64,000 bases of DNA, taken from NCBI RefSeq assembly GCF_048771995.1, contig NC_133026.1, positions 60,761,001 through 60,825,000 of the forward strand, written 5' to 3'. Below are positions 11,501 through 40,163 of the stretch, piece by piece. The notes below the pieces were generated by a model, which was not told the DNA's origin, did no database searches, and saw only the letters and a program-made list of their open reading frames with translations. The first letter of the stretch is position 1; every line of letters begins with the position of its first letter. This stretch comes from Taeniopygia guttata (Eukaryota; Chordata; Aves; Passeriformes; Estrildidae). The position numbers were made by a program, and so were the translations under genes.

Positions 11501-14500
11501 GCCCTCCAACAACAGCACAGCCCATTGCCTTCCTGCTGTCAGCCTGGGAAAAGGACAGCATGTACAGATGGGCCTGTCGCTTTGAAGGGAAAAACAGAAA
11601 TCAGAGACACTCTGTCAGCTTTGCTTTGTTGGATATAAACTTGCTTTGCTATAAACACTGGAGAAATATTGGAACATAAAGAGCTTTGAAAGAGGATTTA
11701 AAAAGAAATCAGTGCTTTATATTCTTTTTGAGAAAGGAAAAAAATGGTGTGAAGGACAGAGAGTAAGTCAAAAAAAGAAAGAAACCAAAATTAAAAAAAA
11801 AAAAAGCAAAAACTTCAGAAAATTAGTCAAAAGCAACAGGAAAGAGGCAGGCAAAAATTGCCAATTAACATTCACATCAAAGGAAAATTCTCATCAAAAC
11901 CTTCCTGTAAGAAGCATCATGCATTTCCAGTATATACTGCAGTGATGCAAGCACACTTTACACAAAAGAAGGCCCAAGAGAATAAGCTAAATAGCCTCAA
12001 AGCTTGTGAAAACCATTTTACACAGCTGACAACTAGGACAAAACCCCATAGGAGCCCTGAGTGGCAGCATCGCTGCCCTTGTTCACCAGTCAACTTCCAG
12101 CCTGTGCCAGCTCCAGGGGATCTGAAGCACAAACCCTACACGTGTTTCTGTGGATTCATTTACCCCAGGTAGAACCTCAGGCTGCCCAGGACAAAAAACA
12201 CCACTGTGTCCCACTGCCCCACAGAAACCCCAGAAACTCCAGCACATTTGTTCCTAGCTGGACTGAGCCTATCTAAACCTGGGATGGACAGGAACCTCAC
12301 AGTGCTCCAGGTGCTGGATGGAAGTACTCTGCAGCACCTCCCTGGTGTGCATTGGGTGGGTGGTCACACAGGACCCTGTGTGTTTGTGAGGTGTCTGTCA
12401 CCAGTGTTCCTATGTATGGGTGTGCAGGTGTGCCCTGTGTGTGAGTTTGAGCCACGGCAGTGTCCTTATAGGGGCATCCCTTCTGTCTTGAAGCTGGTGA
12501 AGGGGCAGTGAAGATGAAGGGCGGGCAGAAAGGTTTAGGCTCTGTTAGCAGGTGCAGTGGCTCCTGTGTGAACTTTGGCTATGCTGCAGCTGAACCAGCT
12601 TTGCTGTCAGGCAGGCACAGTGCCCTGTTTGCTCCCACGCTGGAAGGGGACACATGCATGGTGGGCATGAGCTTTTTGAGCAGGTAAGAACAACAACAAA
12701 AAAGAAAACATTTTAAAATTATAAGTGACAGGGCAAGGCAGGACACAAACATACCAGTCCACAGCAAAACAAGAGCAGGTATAAAGATTAAAACAGTAAT
12801 AATTTCTTTGCTGTTCAGTTGTACTAATAGCTGTGATTAATTAATTAAACATCATTAAAGCTTCAAGTGAGCTCATTCTCAGTCAGGCAACAGCATGAGT
12901 ATTTCAACTGGCAACTTAAATGGGACATTTGAAAACAGTAATCAGCTGATTTTTCCATATTTTCTAAAATCTTGCATAAAGCAAAAGTCTTAATAGGTCA
13001 GAACCTCCTTGCTAGAGCCCATGGTCTAGCCTTCAAGGAAGAGAGGAAGAAACAATAATTTGCATTCATATGGTTTAATATTTTCCTAACTTTCTACTGG
13101 GCAAACAATTCACCTGGCTCTGCCAGAACCTAAGTCACAGCTGCAAGTAACAGTCCCCATTTTCTGCTGTATTTCCTGAATGAGATGATGATATTTACAG
13201 CCACCTTCCCAAGCTGACTCGCTACTGCTGAGACATGGATAGAGAAGCAGCAGAAGGCCACTACTCCAGCTGAGATTTTTTTAACAAATTACCTGTGGAT
13301 GGTCATCAGACCAACAACAGAGTGAGTCAGAGTAAATTACTGTTTATAGTTGACAGAATGCATGTGACACTGAGCATGTTTAAAAGCAAAGTCCCTGTCT
13401 TGAATAGCTTGGATTTAAATGAGTTGAGGCAGCAGAGGAGGAGCGAGGGCAAGCAAAAGCAAGTCCTGCCAATTCATGTTACAGTGCTTGATAATAGGTC
13501 ACCAAGCAGGAAAGAAAACTCTGGCTGCATTATCAACATCAGGCCTGTGTCAGGTGTCAGTGACTTATTTCCTGGAGATGTCTCAAAACACAACGAAAGC
13601 CTATTTAGAAGGGAACCTAGCTCCTGCTATGATGCAGATAGGACATTCTATTGTGTTTCCATGACTAATGGTTGAGAAGTTCAGCTGAATGAGCCAAAAA
13701 AGTCAAGTATTTCTGCAAAAGAGTAGCAGATTGCACATGTGGCAGGTAGCATACACAGGTGGCACAGATAGATGGAAATCCAGTGTCCCTGAACTTGGGA
13801 TATGACAAGGGCAAGAAGTATCTTTGTTTATTCATCAAGTTGGAGCCTCTCAGGTAGGAAGGCTGCAAGGGTGAGTAAACAGAAAATGTCACAAACCAGC
13901 AACCTAATCGAAAAGCTCCCATCAGAAGGGTGTGTGTGCATGTAGAAGTAGGGAGGGAGAGGAAAGATTCTAATTAGGTCACAGGGACCAAAAGATAAAA
14001 ACAGGACAATCTTATCTAATACCTGGGCTGTCACTACACAATTGCCAGGACAAAGGATGAATGACCAATTAAAAGAGTTTTTACACAGCTAATTATGATG
14101 ACAGAGGATTTGTGGAATAAAATCTCTAGACTAGTATGTTAACAAAAAACTGAAGAAAAATTGAAGGGGGAAGCACTGAAGCTACACCACAAGAGCTACA
14201 ATAAAAGCTGACTGCTCAAGAATAAAAGGAACAATGTTTTGATAAGAATTAATTATCCACTGGAATAGCAGCACAGTATGAAACAAACAGTCCACTGAGT
14301 TCTTGCAATAGTTTACGTAAGTTACAGGAATGGCTTTAAGTCAACCATGATTACTAGGGTGAATCTGGTTAAGACCAAAAACATGTATGGAAGCCAATCT
14401 TGAAACAAGCTTGTCATTCTGGAGGAAGGAAAGAGTAAACAGAAAAATGAAGATGTTCCTGCTATTTCAACATATTCAGAACTATTAAATAGCTTCCTGT

Positions 14501-14537
14501 CAAGATAATCCTATGAAGAACAACAAAAAATGTGGAA

Positions 14538-14590
14538 TATTCTTATTAAGACCACTAAATAATAGTGTTCTTATTAAGAACACTAAATAA
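14538..14590 (+). repeat. Short tandem duplication with a 10-bp palindrome
   Basis: TATTCTTATTAAGACCACTA and GTTCTTATTAAGAACACTA form a roughly 28-bp tandem duplication. In the second copy AGTGTTCTTA (14,564-14,573) and TAAGAACACT (14,575-14,584) make a perfect inverted repeat around one T. Confidence 0.8.
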
Positions 14591-17574
14591 AAAGTAGATC
14601 AAAACACCTGACCAGAGAATATTCAACAGTCTCTTTGCTTCAATTGACAAAAAGAGCAAATTCTGACAGGCAGGAACATGAGAAAAACCAGTTCCAGAGT
14701 ATCTCCCTCAGCTACATTTGTTCTGCTCCACTAGTTACAACAAAAGCTTATGAGTATATTCAAAGACCAGCAGACTTGAAAAACCAAACCAAATGAAAAA
14801 CTTAAGAGATTTATGGAAGACTGAAAAGATTTGTATGCTTTTGTTATGCTAGACAAGAACAAAAAAGCAACACATAAATCAAACGACTCTGGAACTTGAT
14901 GTTATTCAAGGAATGTAGGAAAACATGTAAGTTGATTTACTGAGCTATTCTAACCCTGTAAGTATGTACATCAAGACACAGACCACAAATGGTAGGAAAT
15001 CCAAAACTTAATGTCACTGTGAAGAAACCATCTGTGAAGGATATAAGCATATACAGAAGTGATTTAATAAAAAAAAATATTTTACACACTGGAAGGAAAA
15101 TTACATTTTTTTCTTATTGCAGTCAGAATAAGCAGTAACACCAGAAGGTATGAAAAAAATTTGTAAGCTAACCAGCCAAAGATCAGACCTCATTAAAAAT
15201 GTACAACTAATTTGTCCAGTATTTACAGAGGTTTTGATTATTCAAAGCAAATACAGTCTTTCATGAATTCTTTGATTTAGAGTATTTTCAATTAACACTG
15301 AAAACTACACAGTGGTTTTACATGCTTCCTCGTTAGGCTATCCTCTGCTATGGATAACTTGGCTAAGAAGCTCAGTGATATATATATATATTCATTTATC
15401 ATTATTTTACAAAGACAGCAAACCAAAAAGTTGCCCTTGTAGCTGCAATTCTAAGCAGCAAAGTTTATTTGTAATATATTTCTAAAAACAACTTTCAACA
15501 TCAAATAGTAAATGTTCTGTTACAGATGTTATCTGAGCAAGCAGCAAGATGTAAATTTAAAACATACAGTATATTTTTCTTTTGCATTAAAGATACAAGA
15601 TTACACAGTTAAGCATATGGAAGCCCATAAGACAAATCAGCTTACCACAAAAAGGAAAAAATAAACCAAAAACCAAAATGTTCCTGAGAATTTTAAGATT
15701 GCAGAATTGCAGTAAGGACTCTCATTTTTCAAAAGGTCAAGAGATAAATACTTCAGACAGTGGATTCAAACCTCTGAAGGACAGCCATGCTAGTATGTGG
15801 CTCATTTCTGAAGTGTTCACAAAAAAAAAAAAAACAACAAAAAAACCCAAAAACCAAAACTACAGACAACATCTTGTTGCAATAAGGATTAAATTTACTA
15901 ACCATAGTTGCCTGTACCCTACACTGGAATTCCTGCCCTCACCCACTCCCTCTCCTGCCATCCCCCCAAAAAATGTTAGAAAGATCTGCAGCCCACTGAT
16001 TCACATTTACACATTCTGATGTAAGACAAAGGTAAAGGTGTGTAACTGAAGGATTTTGGAAAAAATGTTTCATCATGTTAGTAAAAAAAAGCTCAGCACC
16101 TTGCAGATCACAGAATATTTACCTATTTTGTTTGGCTATTAAACACAGAAACAAAAGTCTAAGAAGACAATAAAGCAGTAAAAACTTGAACATAACAGAA
16201 GAAATACTCAAATAACATAGCTGATGTTGTACTGCAACATTTTACTTCATTTAAGTACAGAAAATGCCACCCATCCTATGATTTATAAAGTACACAAAAT
16301 ATGTACAGAGAAGAAACCAAACCCCATCAAAAGATGATCATAGTTGTGCATATGTACATAGAACATACACACCTAAAATGTGCAAATTTCTCTTAATGCA
16401 AGTTAAACAAAACATTTGCAGGATAGAGTTGTACAATGGTAATGGAAGATAGAGGATTCTAGATATTCTAATGGTGTTTCATCTCTACAGCCAGTGCAAA
16501 CTTACAAGGCACAAACTCAATGCTGATGCTGTAGTGTTTTAAGTTACATTCAGGCACATCTCCATTTGCAGTTCTGCAGAAAAAGAGCAATGGAAGTGCT
16601 ACTTCTATACTAAATTGCCAGCCTTCTCTCCCAGTTTAAGCACTAAACTGATGTAACCTATATGCTACAGTTACCAGTGGGGCTCTGGGTTAATTTATCA
16701 CTGGAAAGACCGTGGCTAAAACATCTGTTCTAATCTCCTTGCATGTGAAGTATGCTATTTCCCAAAATACCTCCCAGACATTCGCCAAAGACTACATATA
16801 CCTTGCCAGCCTCAACACGTGGGATCTTAGAGGACATTACTAATGCTTTTTTCTAACTTCAGTCAAAACTTCCCCAGGAAGAGAATCCAGATTTTAAAAA
16901 CCAAAACAACAAATAAAACAAATCCAAACAACCCCCCAAGAAGAGCCAGCAAAACATATGCATTTAACAAACTTGTGTTAAATTGCATAGTGACATTGTG
17001 TACCAGCTAGTAAAGAGTTAAAAACAAAAGCTTGCTGTTTAAGGCAAAATTTTAACACAGCATAGCAGAAAAAAAGCCAAATAACAGGTCCATCAATATT
17101 TAATCATAGAACTGGCCCATGTAGTCTTATCCTCACAGTATCTTCTTTCTTTCTTTAACAGCAAACCCACACTTGCAGTATGCTTGATTAGAAAATTTTG
17201 TTGCATTTCCCTAAATGAAATGAGAGCAATTAATATATATGCTGATTGACTGATAGTGAAAACACCTGACAAACATGTTCTCTTCTACCACTTAAAAAGA
17301 TTTTTGACCTTACTGGGAGATAAGGTCAAAACCTAAAACTCATTGGTATCCAGGTCTAATATACTACCTAATATGGAACTAGTAATTTAAAGCTTTCTAG
17401 TATTTATTAGACATTACCACATCACTTTGCTGTCTCACCCAAAAATTGCATTTTTGTATTACTTTTCAATAGAATTAATTTAATAGACATCTGAGGAGAA
17501 CAATACAATACAAAAGCTTACGGGTCTTTGCAAAGGTATCTTCTATTCCTTCTGCAAAGTATGAAAGGGGTAAT

Positions 17575-17590
17575 TTTATTGGCATTTATT
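17575..17590 (-). terminator. VPS4B: Candidate proximal poly(A) signals of VPS4B
   Basis: Two AATAAA hexamers occur on the minus strand (TTTATT on plus at 17,585-17,590 and 17,575-17,580), 87-102 bp after the VPS4B stop codon. TTTTGTATTGTATTG-like U/GU-rich sequence follows on the minus strand near 17,500-17,515. A proximal cleavage site near 17,550 is plausible. Mammalian VPS4B messages have longer 3' UTRs, so a distal site further left is also possible. Confidence 0.4.
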
Positions 17591-17602
17591 TGAAGTGCCA
17601 TC

Positions 17603-17643
17603 AATAAAGACACGAGAATACTTAAAAAAAAAAAAAAAAAAAA
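17603..17643 (+). repeat. AATAAA followed by a 20-base A tract, antisense to the VPS4B 3' UTR
   Basis: The plus strand has AATAAA at 17,603-17,608 and, 15 bases later, an uninterrupted run of 20 A (17,624-17,643). The arrangement mimics the end of a retrocopied message, but I could not recognise a source gene or a target-site duplication. In VPS4B mRNA it reads as U20 beginning 33 bases after the stop. Confidence 0.6.
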
Positions 17644-17676
17644 GGTTCTAATGCTCCACATATATATATCTTTGGT

Positions 17677-33927
<16,251 letters not shown>

Positions 33928-34179
33928 GGCGGAGCGGCAGGGGAGGGCAGGGAGCGGGAGGAGAGTGGCGCGGGAGCGGGCCCGGCTGCCGGTGGCGCAG
34001 CGCCGCTGCCCCGCCGCCCGCGGAACACGAACCGCGGCCTCCGCCGCCGCTTCCGCACCGAGCGCCGCTTCCGCCTCCGCTTCCGGGCACGCCCCGAGCG
34101 CCCGGCCCGCCCCGGCCGCGGGGGAGCCCCGGGCCGCGATCAGCCGCGGGTGTTTGGGCTTGGGGAGCGTCCTGTGCAA

Positions 34180-34480
34180 TCCCCCTGCCGGTTTGGAATC
34201 TCTCCACAGGAGAGCCCACGGCCTCCCTGGGCGGCCGGGCCCGGTGCTCGGCCACCCTCAACTTAAAGCCGTTCTTCCTCATGTTGAGGAAGAACATCTT
34301 GGGGCTACTTGTGCTTTAGTTTATGGCCGCTGCTTCACCACCAAAAAGTGTCTGGCACCGTCCTCTTGGCACCTGCCTTGGGGATATTTATATGCATTAA
34401 ATAAGATCTCTTCTCAGTCCTCTTTTCTCCGGATTAAACAGGCCCAATCCTGTCTAATCAATCATGACAGTGTCATGGGC
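34180..34480 (-). mobile_element. CR1 LINE fragment upstream of VPS4B
   Basis: Reading plus: CAATCCCCCTGCCG, GTTTGGAATCTCTCCACAGG, AGAGCCCACGGCCTCCCTGG, TTCTTCCTCATGTTGAGGA, TGTGCTTTAGTTTATGGCC, CGTCCTCTTGGCACC, ATTTATATGCATTAAATAAG and CTCTTTTCTCC follow the order of a CR1 3' region read antisense. The left end is internally deleted and merges with the CpG island. The element lies on the VPS4B strand. Confidence 0.85.
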
Positions 34481-34535
34481 AAGTGTCACTCGCCCGTGGG
34501 TTCGTGACAAAGATCAGGTGACGTGCGATGCTTAT

Positions 34536-35016
34536 AGAGTGGGGAGGAGGAAGTGACTCAACACGCAAGCAATTACAAACGAGTTCTGGAAAGCCAACTT
34601 GCTGTATGGATGTCTGCTCAATAAGTGCCATATCTTTCCCTCTGGTACATTAATTTCTTTAGGGCAAAAAAAGTATCTGGCAAACTCATCTGCAATAAAA
34701 CCCGTTCTTCCAAATACCTCCAAGTTATCACAGTGCAGCTTTAACTTAATATCTCCAATGTAACTTTTTTGATTTTATTTTGTAATAAAAGTCCTCTGAA
34801 CCTTTTTGATATGGTCAAGTAGGCTGTATACTCTGGGCATACAAGGAAAAAAGGCACATCCACAGTTCCCCCTATACCAGGGAAGGTTGTGGTGAATCTC
34901 TTCATTATGTTGTCTGGCTGGCAGTTTATTTTGGTAAGTGTCCTCATGAGTTGAGGATGCTTTGGTTGATCTTTAGACGTGGTCAATAACAGCTGTTCTC
35001 CTTGGATCGACTGCAA
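34536..35016 (-). pseudogene. Interrupted coding-like segment, unidentified
   Basis: Two adjacent minus-strand frames look protein-like and join only across a frameshift. The first (35,016 to about 34,750) contains FPGIGGTVDVPFFLVCPEYT and QNKIKKVTLE. The second continues at once in another frame with IKLKLHCDNLEVFGRTGFIA and DEFARYFFCPKEINVPEGK. The alternating hydrophobic pattern resembles beta strands followed by a helix. A splice-acceptor-like TTTACACATTTGCAG precedes the first part at about 35,005-35,019. I do not recognise the family. Alternatives are a degraded exon of a lost gene, a piece of mobile element, or chance. Because it is broken, I call it a candidate pseudogene only. Confidence 0.3.
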
Positions 35017-38000
35017 ATGTGTAAAGACATGATGTAGGAAAGACTAAGTCATGTAATCAGGCTTTGGGAAATGAAATGGTAAAGAGAGTTTGCTACTGAA
35101 GATAACTGAAATTGGCCAAATTAGAAGGCGAGATGATGATTTCTAAAAGAACCTTACAGCTGTGTGGTCATCAGGATTCAAGCATAGCATCAGTGGTGGG
35201 AGGGGCTCCAGAAAACTGGGTTAAATATTGTATATCCATTTCTTTCTTATTCCATCTTCAAAGGATGAGGTGAAACCACCCTTTTCACTCTTTCATGGTT
35301 GATTATGCCATAATGAAGCCTTTGGGCTATTTTTAACCTTCTTTTTATTTAAAACAAGCTACTTCCTTGTGGTATCATTTCCTTTTCGACTTTACCTTCT
35401 CATTCTGGTTGGTGTAACAGAGTATTCTCAGATATGTTCCTGATGCTAGTAATTCTGTGTCATCTGTACCTATGATTTTTAATTCTTTAATGTTATATTT
35501 AGGTTTTAGATCGAGGTCTGAAACAATACGTACCTCACAAGAGTGTAAGTATGCTCTCCAGTCACACTGAACTGGCTTCCAGAAAAAATGACTGGTTTCT
35601 GGAAATGTGATTAAAGAAAGTAAATCAGAAAAGGCACCTCTGTAATTTACAGATAACAGGCTAAACCTTGCAGCCCTTACTTAAGTCTTACTCATACAAT
35701 ATTCCTGCTATAATTTCACTTTGCATCTAGTTTTGCCTGAGGAAAGACTAGATGAATGCTGAGTAATGACATCAAGATTATTTCTTGAGAAACTAATGAA
35801 GTGTCATGTTAAGGGCATTACTTCCATTTGAGGGACAACCACAGCCGCATTATCTAATACTTCCCAGTGCTGAAGTTCCTTTGTTACCATATTCTAAGAA
35901 TGACAAGTGTAATGAAAATAAAGCATATTAAAGGTGTTAATATGGGTACCTACTGGGCTCAACTAAGTCCATCCCATAACTACCTGGGGCATTATTGCTC
36001 ACATTGCTATGGCATTACGTGGCACAGGTACTGATGATCTGTGTTTCCTAAGGCTGAGTAAGCTGTTGTGGAGAATGCTTCCTGCTGCCATGCCTTGGAT
36101 TGGAGGGAAGGGGCCTACACTGCAAGTTGCCTGGTCACCTTGGGCCAAGAGTAAGTAGATGGATGCATCAACTAGATAGATCATGTGTCTGCAGCACAAC
36201 CAGGTGTTGTATCTATGATTCTCCTCCGCTGTGGCAGCTGAGGAGTGGCTAGAGATGACTAATGTTACCATCAGAGTGAGATTGGCATCAGCTAAATGAC
36301 GTGAGAGCCATGCAGGTAAGGGAAGTCACTGCCTTAGAGACCTTTACAGTGCAGACAGACAAGGCAGAGAAGGCAGGAAAATATAGCCTCGTTTTCCTGT
36401 ATTTCTCGAGCAGATGAAATGATGCTGAATCTGGCCAGATCAATCTGACCTAGGTAACAAAGGCTGTCAGTAGAAACACTAACAAGTAAAATTCAGATTG
36501 TCCAAATTCCGTTGTGGCACCTCAGTCCAGTTGGTGTACACATAATGAGCTCATGCACTTGGGACAGGACCTGCAGTGCACTCGTGGTGCAGCTGGGCTG
36601 AAAAGCAGGAGCACTTCAAGCCACCAGCTGTGTTTGGGAACCTTTCTACCTGTTAGGTAGTGCCTGGCCTATGGGAGTCCTGCTGGGAGAATTTCAGGTG
36701 GATGGCTGCCATACATAACCCCTTTAATAGCACTGAAACTGCAGCAGCCTTATGGAGGAGAGCTGTATCCTAAGAGCTCTTATTCCTAAAGCACTTGGTG
36801 CTTTGTGTGCAGAGAAGGTATTGTGAGCTATAGAGCTTAGGAGGGAAAGAATTAAAGCTGTATTCAGGACCAGAAAGATTGACAACAAAATAAAGCCATG
36901 TTACATTTATGGCATTAGAGACAAGAATGAGCTTTGGGGCAAAACTTGAAGCACTGAGTTTTGAGGAGTTCATGGTCATCCAACTCTGCCCCATCTCATA
37001 GGTCTGAGGTGGATGGTGACAATATTTCCTGCCATAGTACAGTAATGGGTGTGGCTGTGCCCATCTGGAAAAGAAAACTTAAATTTGTCACTTTTGTGCT
37101 AAACTCTTCATATTTTTTAGTTATGTTAATTTTCACTCTACTTCTGGTTTAGTTTTTAAACTTGGAAATTCAAAACATGTAAGTGCTTGAAGGCACACAG
37201 ATTTCAAATCAGGTGTGCATATATACAAAATGTGTTGTCTTCTGGACTAAATTAGTTTATTCCAGCCAATGGAATGACTTAGGATGCATATTCCTGTAGT
37301 TCATAGTGAGATTAATCCAGCACAACATGAAAATAGCCTAAGAAAATGATTGCAGGTATAACTCAGGGCACATTTGGAAAACTGTTCATTTGATCTTTTG
37401 ACAGAGTATAGAAGTAGAAATGTGGCTTATTTTCTTAAGTTGTGAAATATACAATCCACTACTACTACTATGTTTTTTGAATTACATTTAGCATAGTGAA
37501 TTTCAGGACTTTTTTCCTTACTGTTACACGAATACCAGCAGAAATTATCATGAATAAAAATGAAATCTGAAACAGTATTTTTCTTAACTTCACATGTGTT
37601 ATCTTCAAGGGCAATATTTGCCTTCTATGAGCATAAGTCTGGAGATTTCTGAGGTTTTTCTCATCTTGAACTCAGCAGATGGGGACACTCGTGGGCATTC
37701 TGTGTAGAGACCAAGGGCAAAAAATTCACCTAAGTCTTTTCTGCATAACATTTCATTTGTTAGGTCTTGATAACTTGTTGAGATTGAATGGAATAAAATC
37801 TCTTCGATGATGGTTTTTGTACAGTTGAGCAGACATGGCCTCAGGGATGTATTGGTTGACTCATTTTCATTTAAAATACACAATTTTGCCAGCTGGAAAC
37901 TGCCAGCCCTTTTACACATATATGAGTTCAGGGATTTTGTGCTATGCATTGTTGAGTTTGGTGTAGCAGCATTTCTTTTTGAAACATTTTCATAGTCACA

Positions 38001-40150
38001 GGACTTAACAGTCTTATATAGCCCTATTCACCTCAAGAGATTTTATTGTTAAAAGTTTAAAAAGTGCTCCCCAGCCAATGCTTCTTTGAGTTTAGAATGT
38101 TCAAGTTTGGACTGTGCACTTCAGATTGCTTCATACTGCCTTCATTTAAAATTTTGATGACCTGTGGAATCATTGGAACAACTCCTAAGGATATTCTAGA
38201 TGCTCTCATCAGCTGGGGGTCTGTTTTGATCACTGCCAGATTTTTCAAAAATATATGCTCTAACCCAAGGAAAAATCATGGGTCTCATAAAATTGGTAGA
38301 TCAGGTTCTACAACCTGTGCTATGAAAGGGTTCAAGCCAGCTGGCTGTCATAGCATGTGTCTTAAAAAAGACACAAATCTGTGAGTTGACCCAGATTTTC
38401 TTTCCATGAATCTCCTATGCAATAGAAAGTCTGTAGTGTTTACTGTTGCCAGAGTACCAGAAATCTGAATTGTATTAGGCAGGGAGAAGCATTAAAGCAG
38501 TTCTGCTCCAGTAGGTGCTTTTAAAAGTATTACCAGACTCCTCTAAACAGATGACAGGGGAATAACTTTTGCCATTCCAATATACGGCAGAATAACTGAA
38601 CTTGGCTGTTGCTAAACAAGGGATTCATCTGCATGAATAAGTTTTAAGATTGATGGGCTGCCTCTGATCCTTCCAGGCTTACTTTTCATGCTACATCCAA
38701 AGTGGCTTTTGCCTGTATGACTGTAGAGAGCAGTGTTTCCAACATAACTGAATGGCTTGTGGTCTGAATGATTAAGGTGATAAAGGCAAAGAGAGCTGGT
38801 CTGGGACTAGACTAGCTGTGAGCTACACTAGCAGTGTAGTCTGCGCTAGATTTCTGGGCTAGAATTTCCTTACTGGATCCCTGTTTATTAACCCCTAAGC
38901 CTTTTAATTAGGTATGGAAAGGAGGAAAAACTGGATAGAGAGGTCATTTAATTTTCTCTTGATCCAAGCCACTCTTAGCAGAATAATTTTCATTTTAAGC
39001 AGGAAGCTCTTGGAACCAGGCTATTATTCTACCATAACCTGTCTATAGTGCTTCCACATGTACAGTGCTTCCACACCTTTCAATACAATTGTCTCTAGAA
39101 AGTCTGTTGCCCTTTTTTACCCAAAACCCACTGAAGTCAGTAGCCATAATTGCAGTGGACTTTGAATGTTGGCCTTAGATAGACAAATAGGGAAGTATTT
39201 GCATTACCACAAGTAATGACATCTTTCCTTATGTTTTTGTGTTATTAAATGTAATGCCCTACTCCTGTTATATAAATGTTGATGTTATTGTGCTAATAAG
39301 TTTATTAACTTGTAATATACATGCAGTATCCTCTGAAGTTTTTCCATAGAGCTTAATGGGACCATTAGATCTCAGAAGGACTGAGGAAAACTAGTTTTCA
39401 GTGGACTACCTATTGCCTGGGTAAATGTAAGTGGGAAAGTAAGAAGGAAGAATTCTATTATAAAGTCCTAGAACTTTATTTTGTAAAATATATAACTGAG
39501 TCTCACAATTTACAGAATGTATATACTTTTCCAATCATGGGCTAATAAAATATTATTTTCTACATATTTTTTTATGCAAATCTTGCTGTCCTGGGTCAGT
39601 GGTCATAGGAGCTGAATCAACTGACTATGGGAATAGCTGCCTCGCTTTCATGGGCACTAGGTTTGCATTTTACATTAGCTGGAGTCTTTGACTATTATTT
39701 GTAAATTTTAAAACCAGGAGTCAAGATATGTCTGCAGGCATAACTTCTGTAATTTGCTGATTGCACACACAACATGCAGGGTGTGTTTCTCCAAGCTGTG
39801 CATAAGAATCCACACAGTGGTTTGATTGCCTTTCTCCTGAAGATGTGAGAATTATGTTCACCCCTTGTCTTAGCTGCATGCAGGGATAAACAAAGACCTT
39901 CATCCTACCCTGAAAACATGCAAGAGGAGTAAATTCACATGTGAAGTCACCATTTCCAATGAAATATTCAGCACATATTAATTCTAAGCTTTTATTTTCC
40001 TTTAATTGCATAAAATCAGACTGTGAACCTGCACTAATCAAGCCTGGGAAAATATGTGCCTCCACCAAGATTAATCACACAGAGTTACCTACTTGGATTA
40101 CAGAAGAAAGTGACTCATCTACAGATGACAATGGGTAATAAGAAAGGGGC

Positions 40151-40163
40151 GGGGGGGGGGGGG
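40151..40163 (+). repeat. Homopolymer run of 13 G
   Basis: An uninterrupted G13 run after AAGGGGC. Long G runs are rare in vertebrate DNA, can form G-quadruplexes, and are error-prone in sequencing. Confidence 0.9.

Larger units (their letters stand above)
5077..17480. other. Interval between the VPS4B 3' end and the KDSR promoter; no gene seen
   Basis: About 12 kb without a supportable coding gene. Open frames are short, overlap on both strands and show no recognisable domain. The right-hand part may be extended VPS4B 3' UTR, because minus-strand AATAAA-type hexamers recur leftwards from 17,590. Notable content: a GC-rich but CpG-poor block at about 8,140-8,560, GT-rich sequence at about 12,370-12,440, a small tandem/palindromic repeat at 14,538-14,590, a (TA) run at 15,379-15,391, and A-rich tracts near 5,760 and 15,820. 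No tRNA or other RNA gene was recognised by eye. Confidence 0.55.

Noticed and set aside
17101-17145. TAATCATAGAACTGG as another CR1 3' end
   Set aside because: Only a few bases resemble the CR1 terminus; the following sequence does not continue the consensus.
35999-36271. 90-residue minus-strand frame as part of the broken coding-like segment
   Set aside because: It has no protein-like pattern and no good splice signals linking it to 34,536-35,016.
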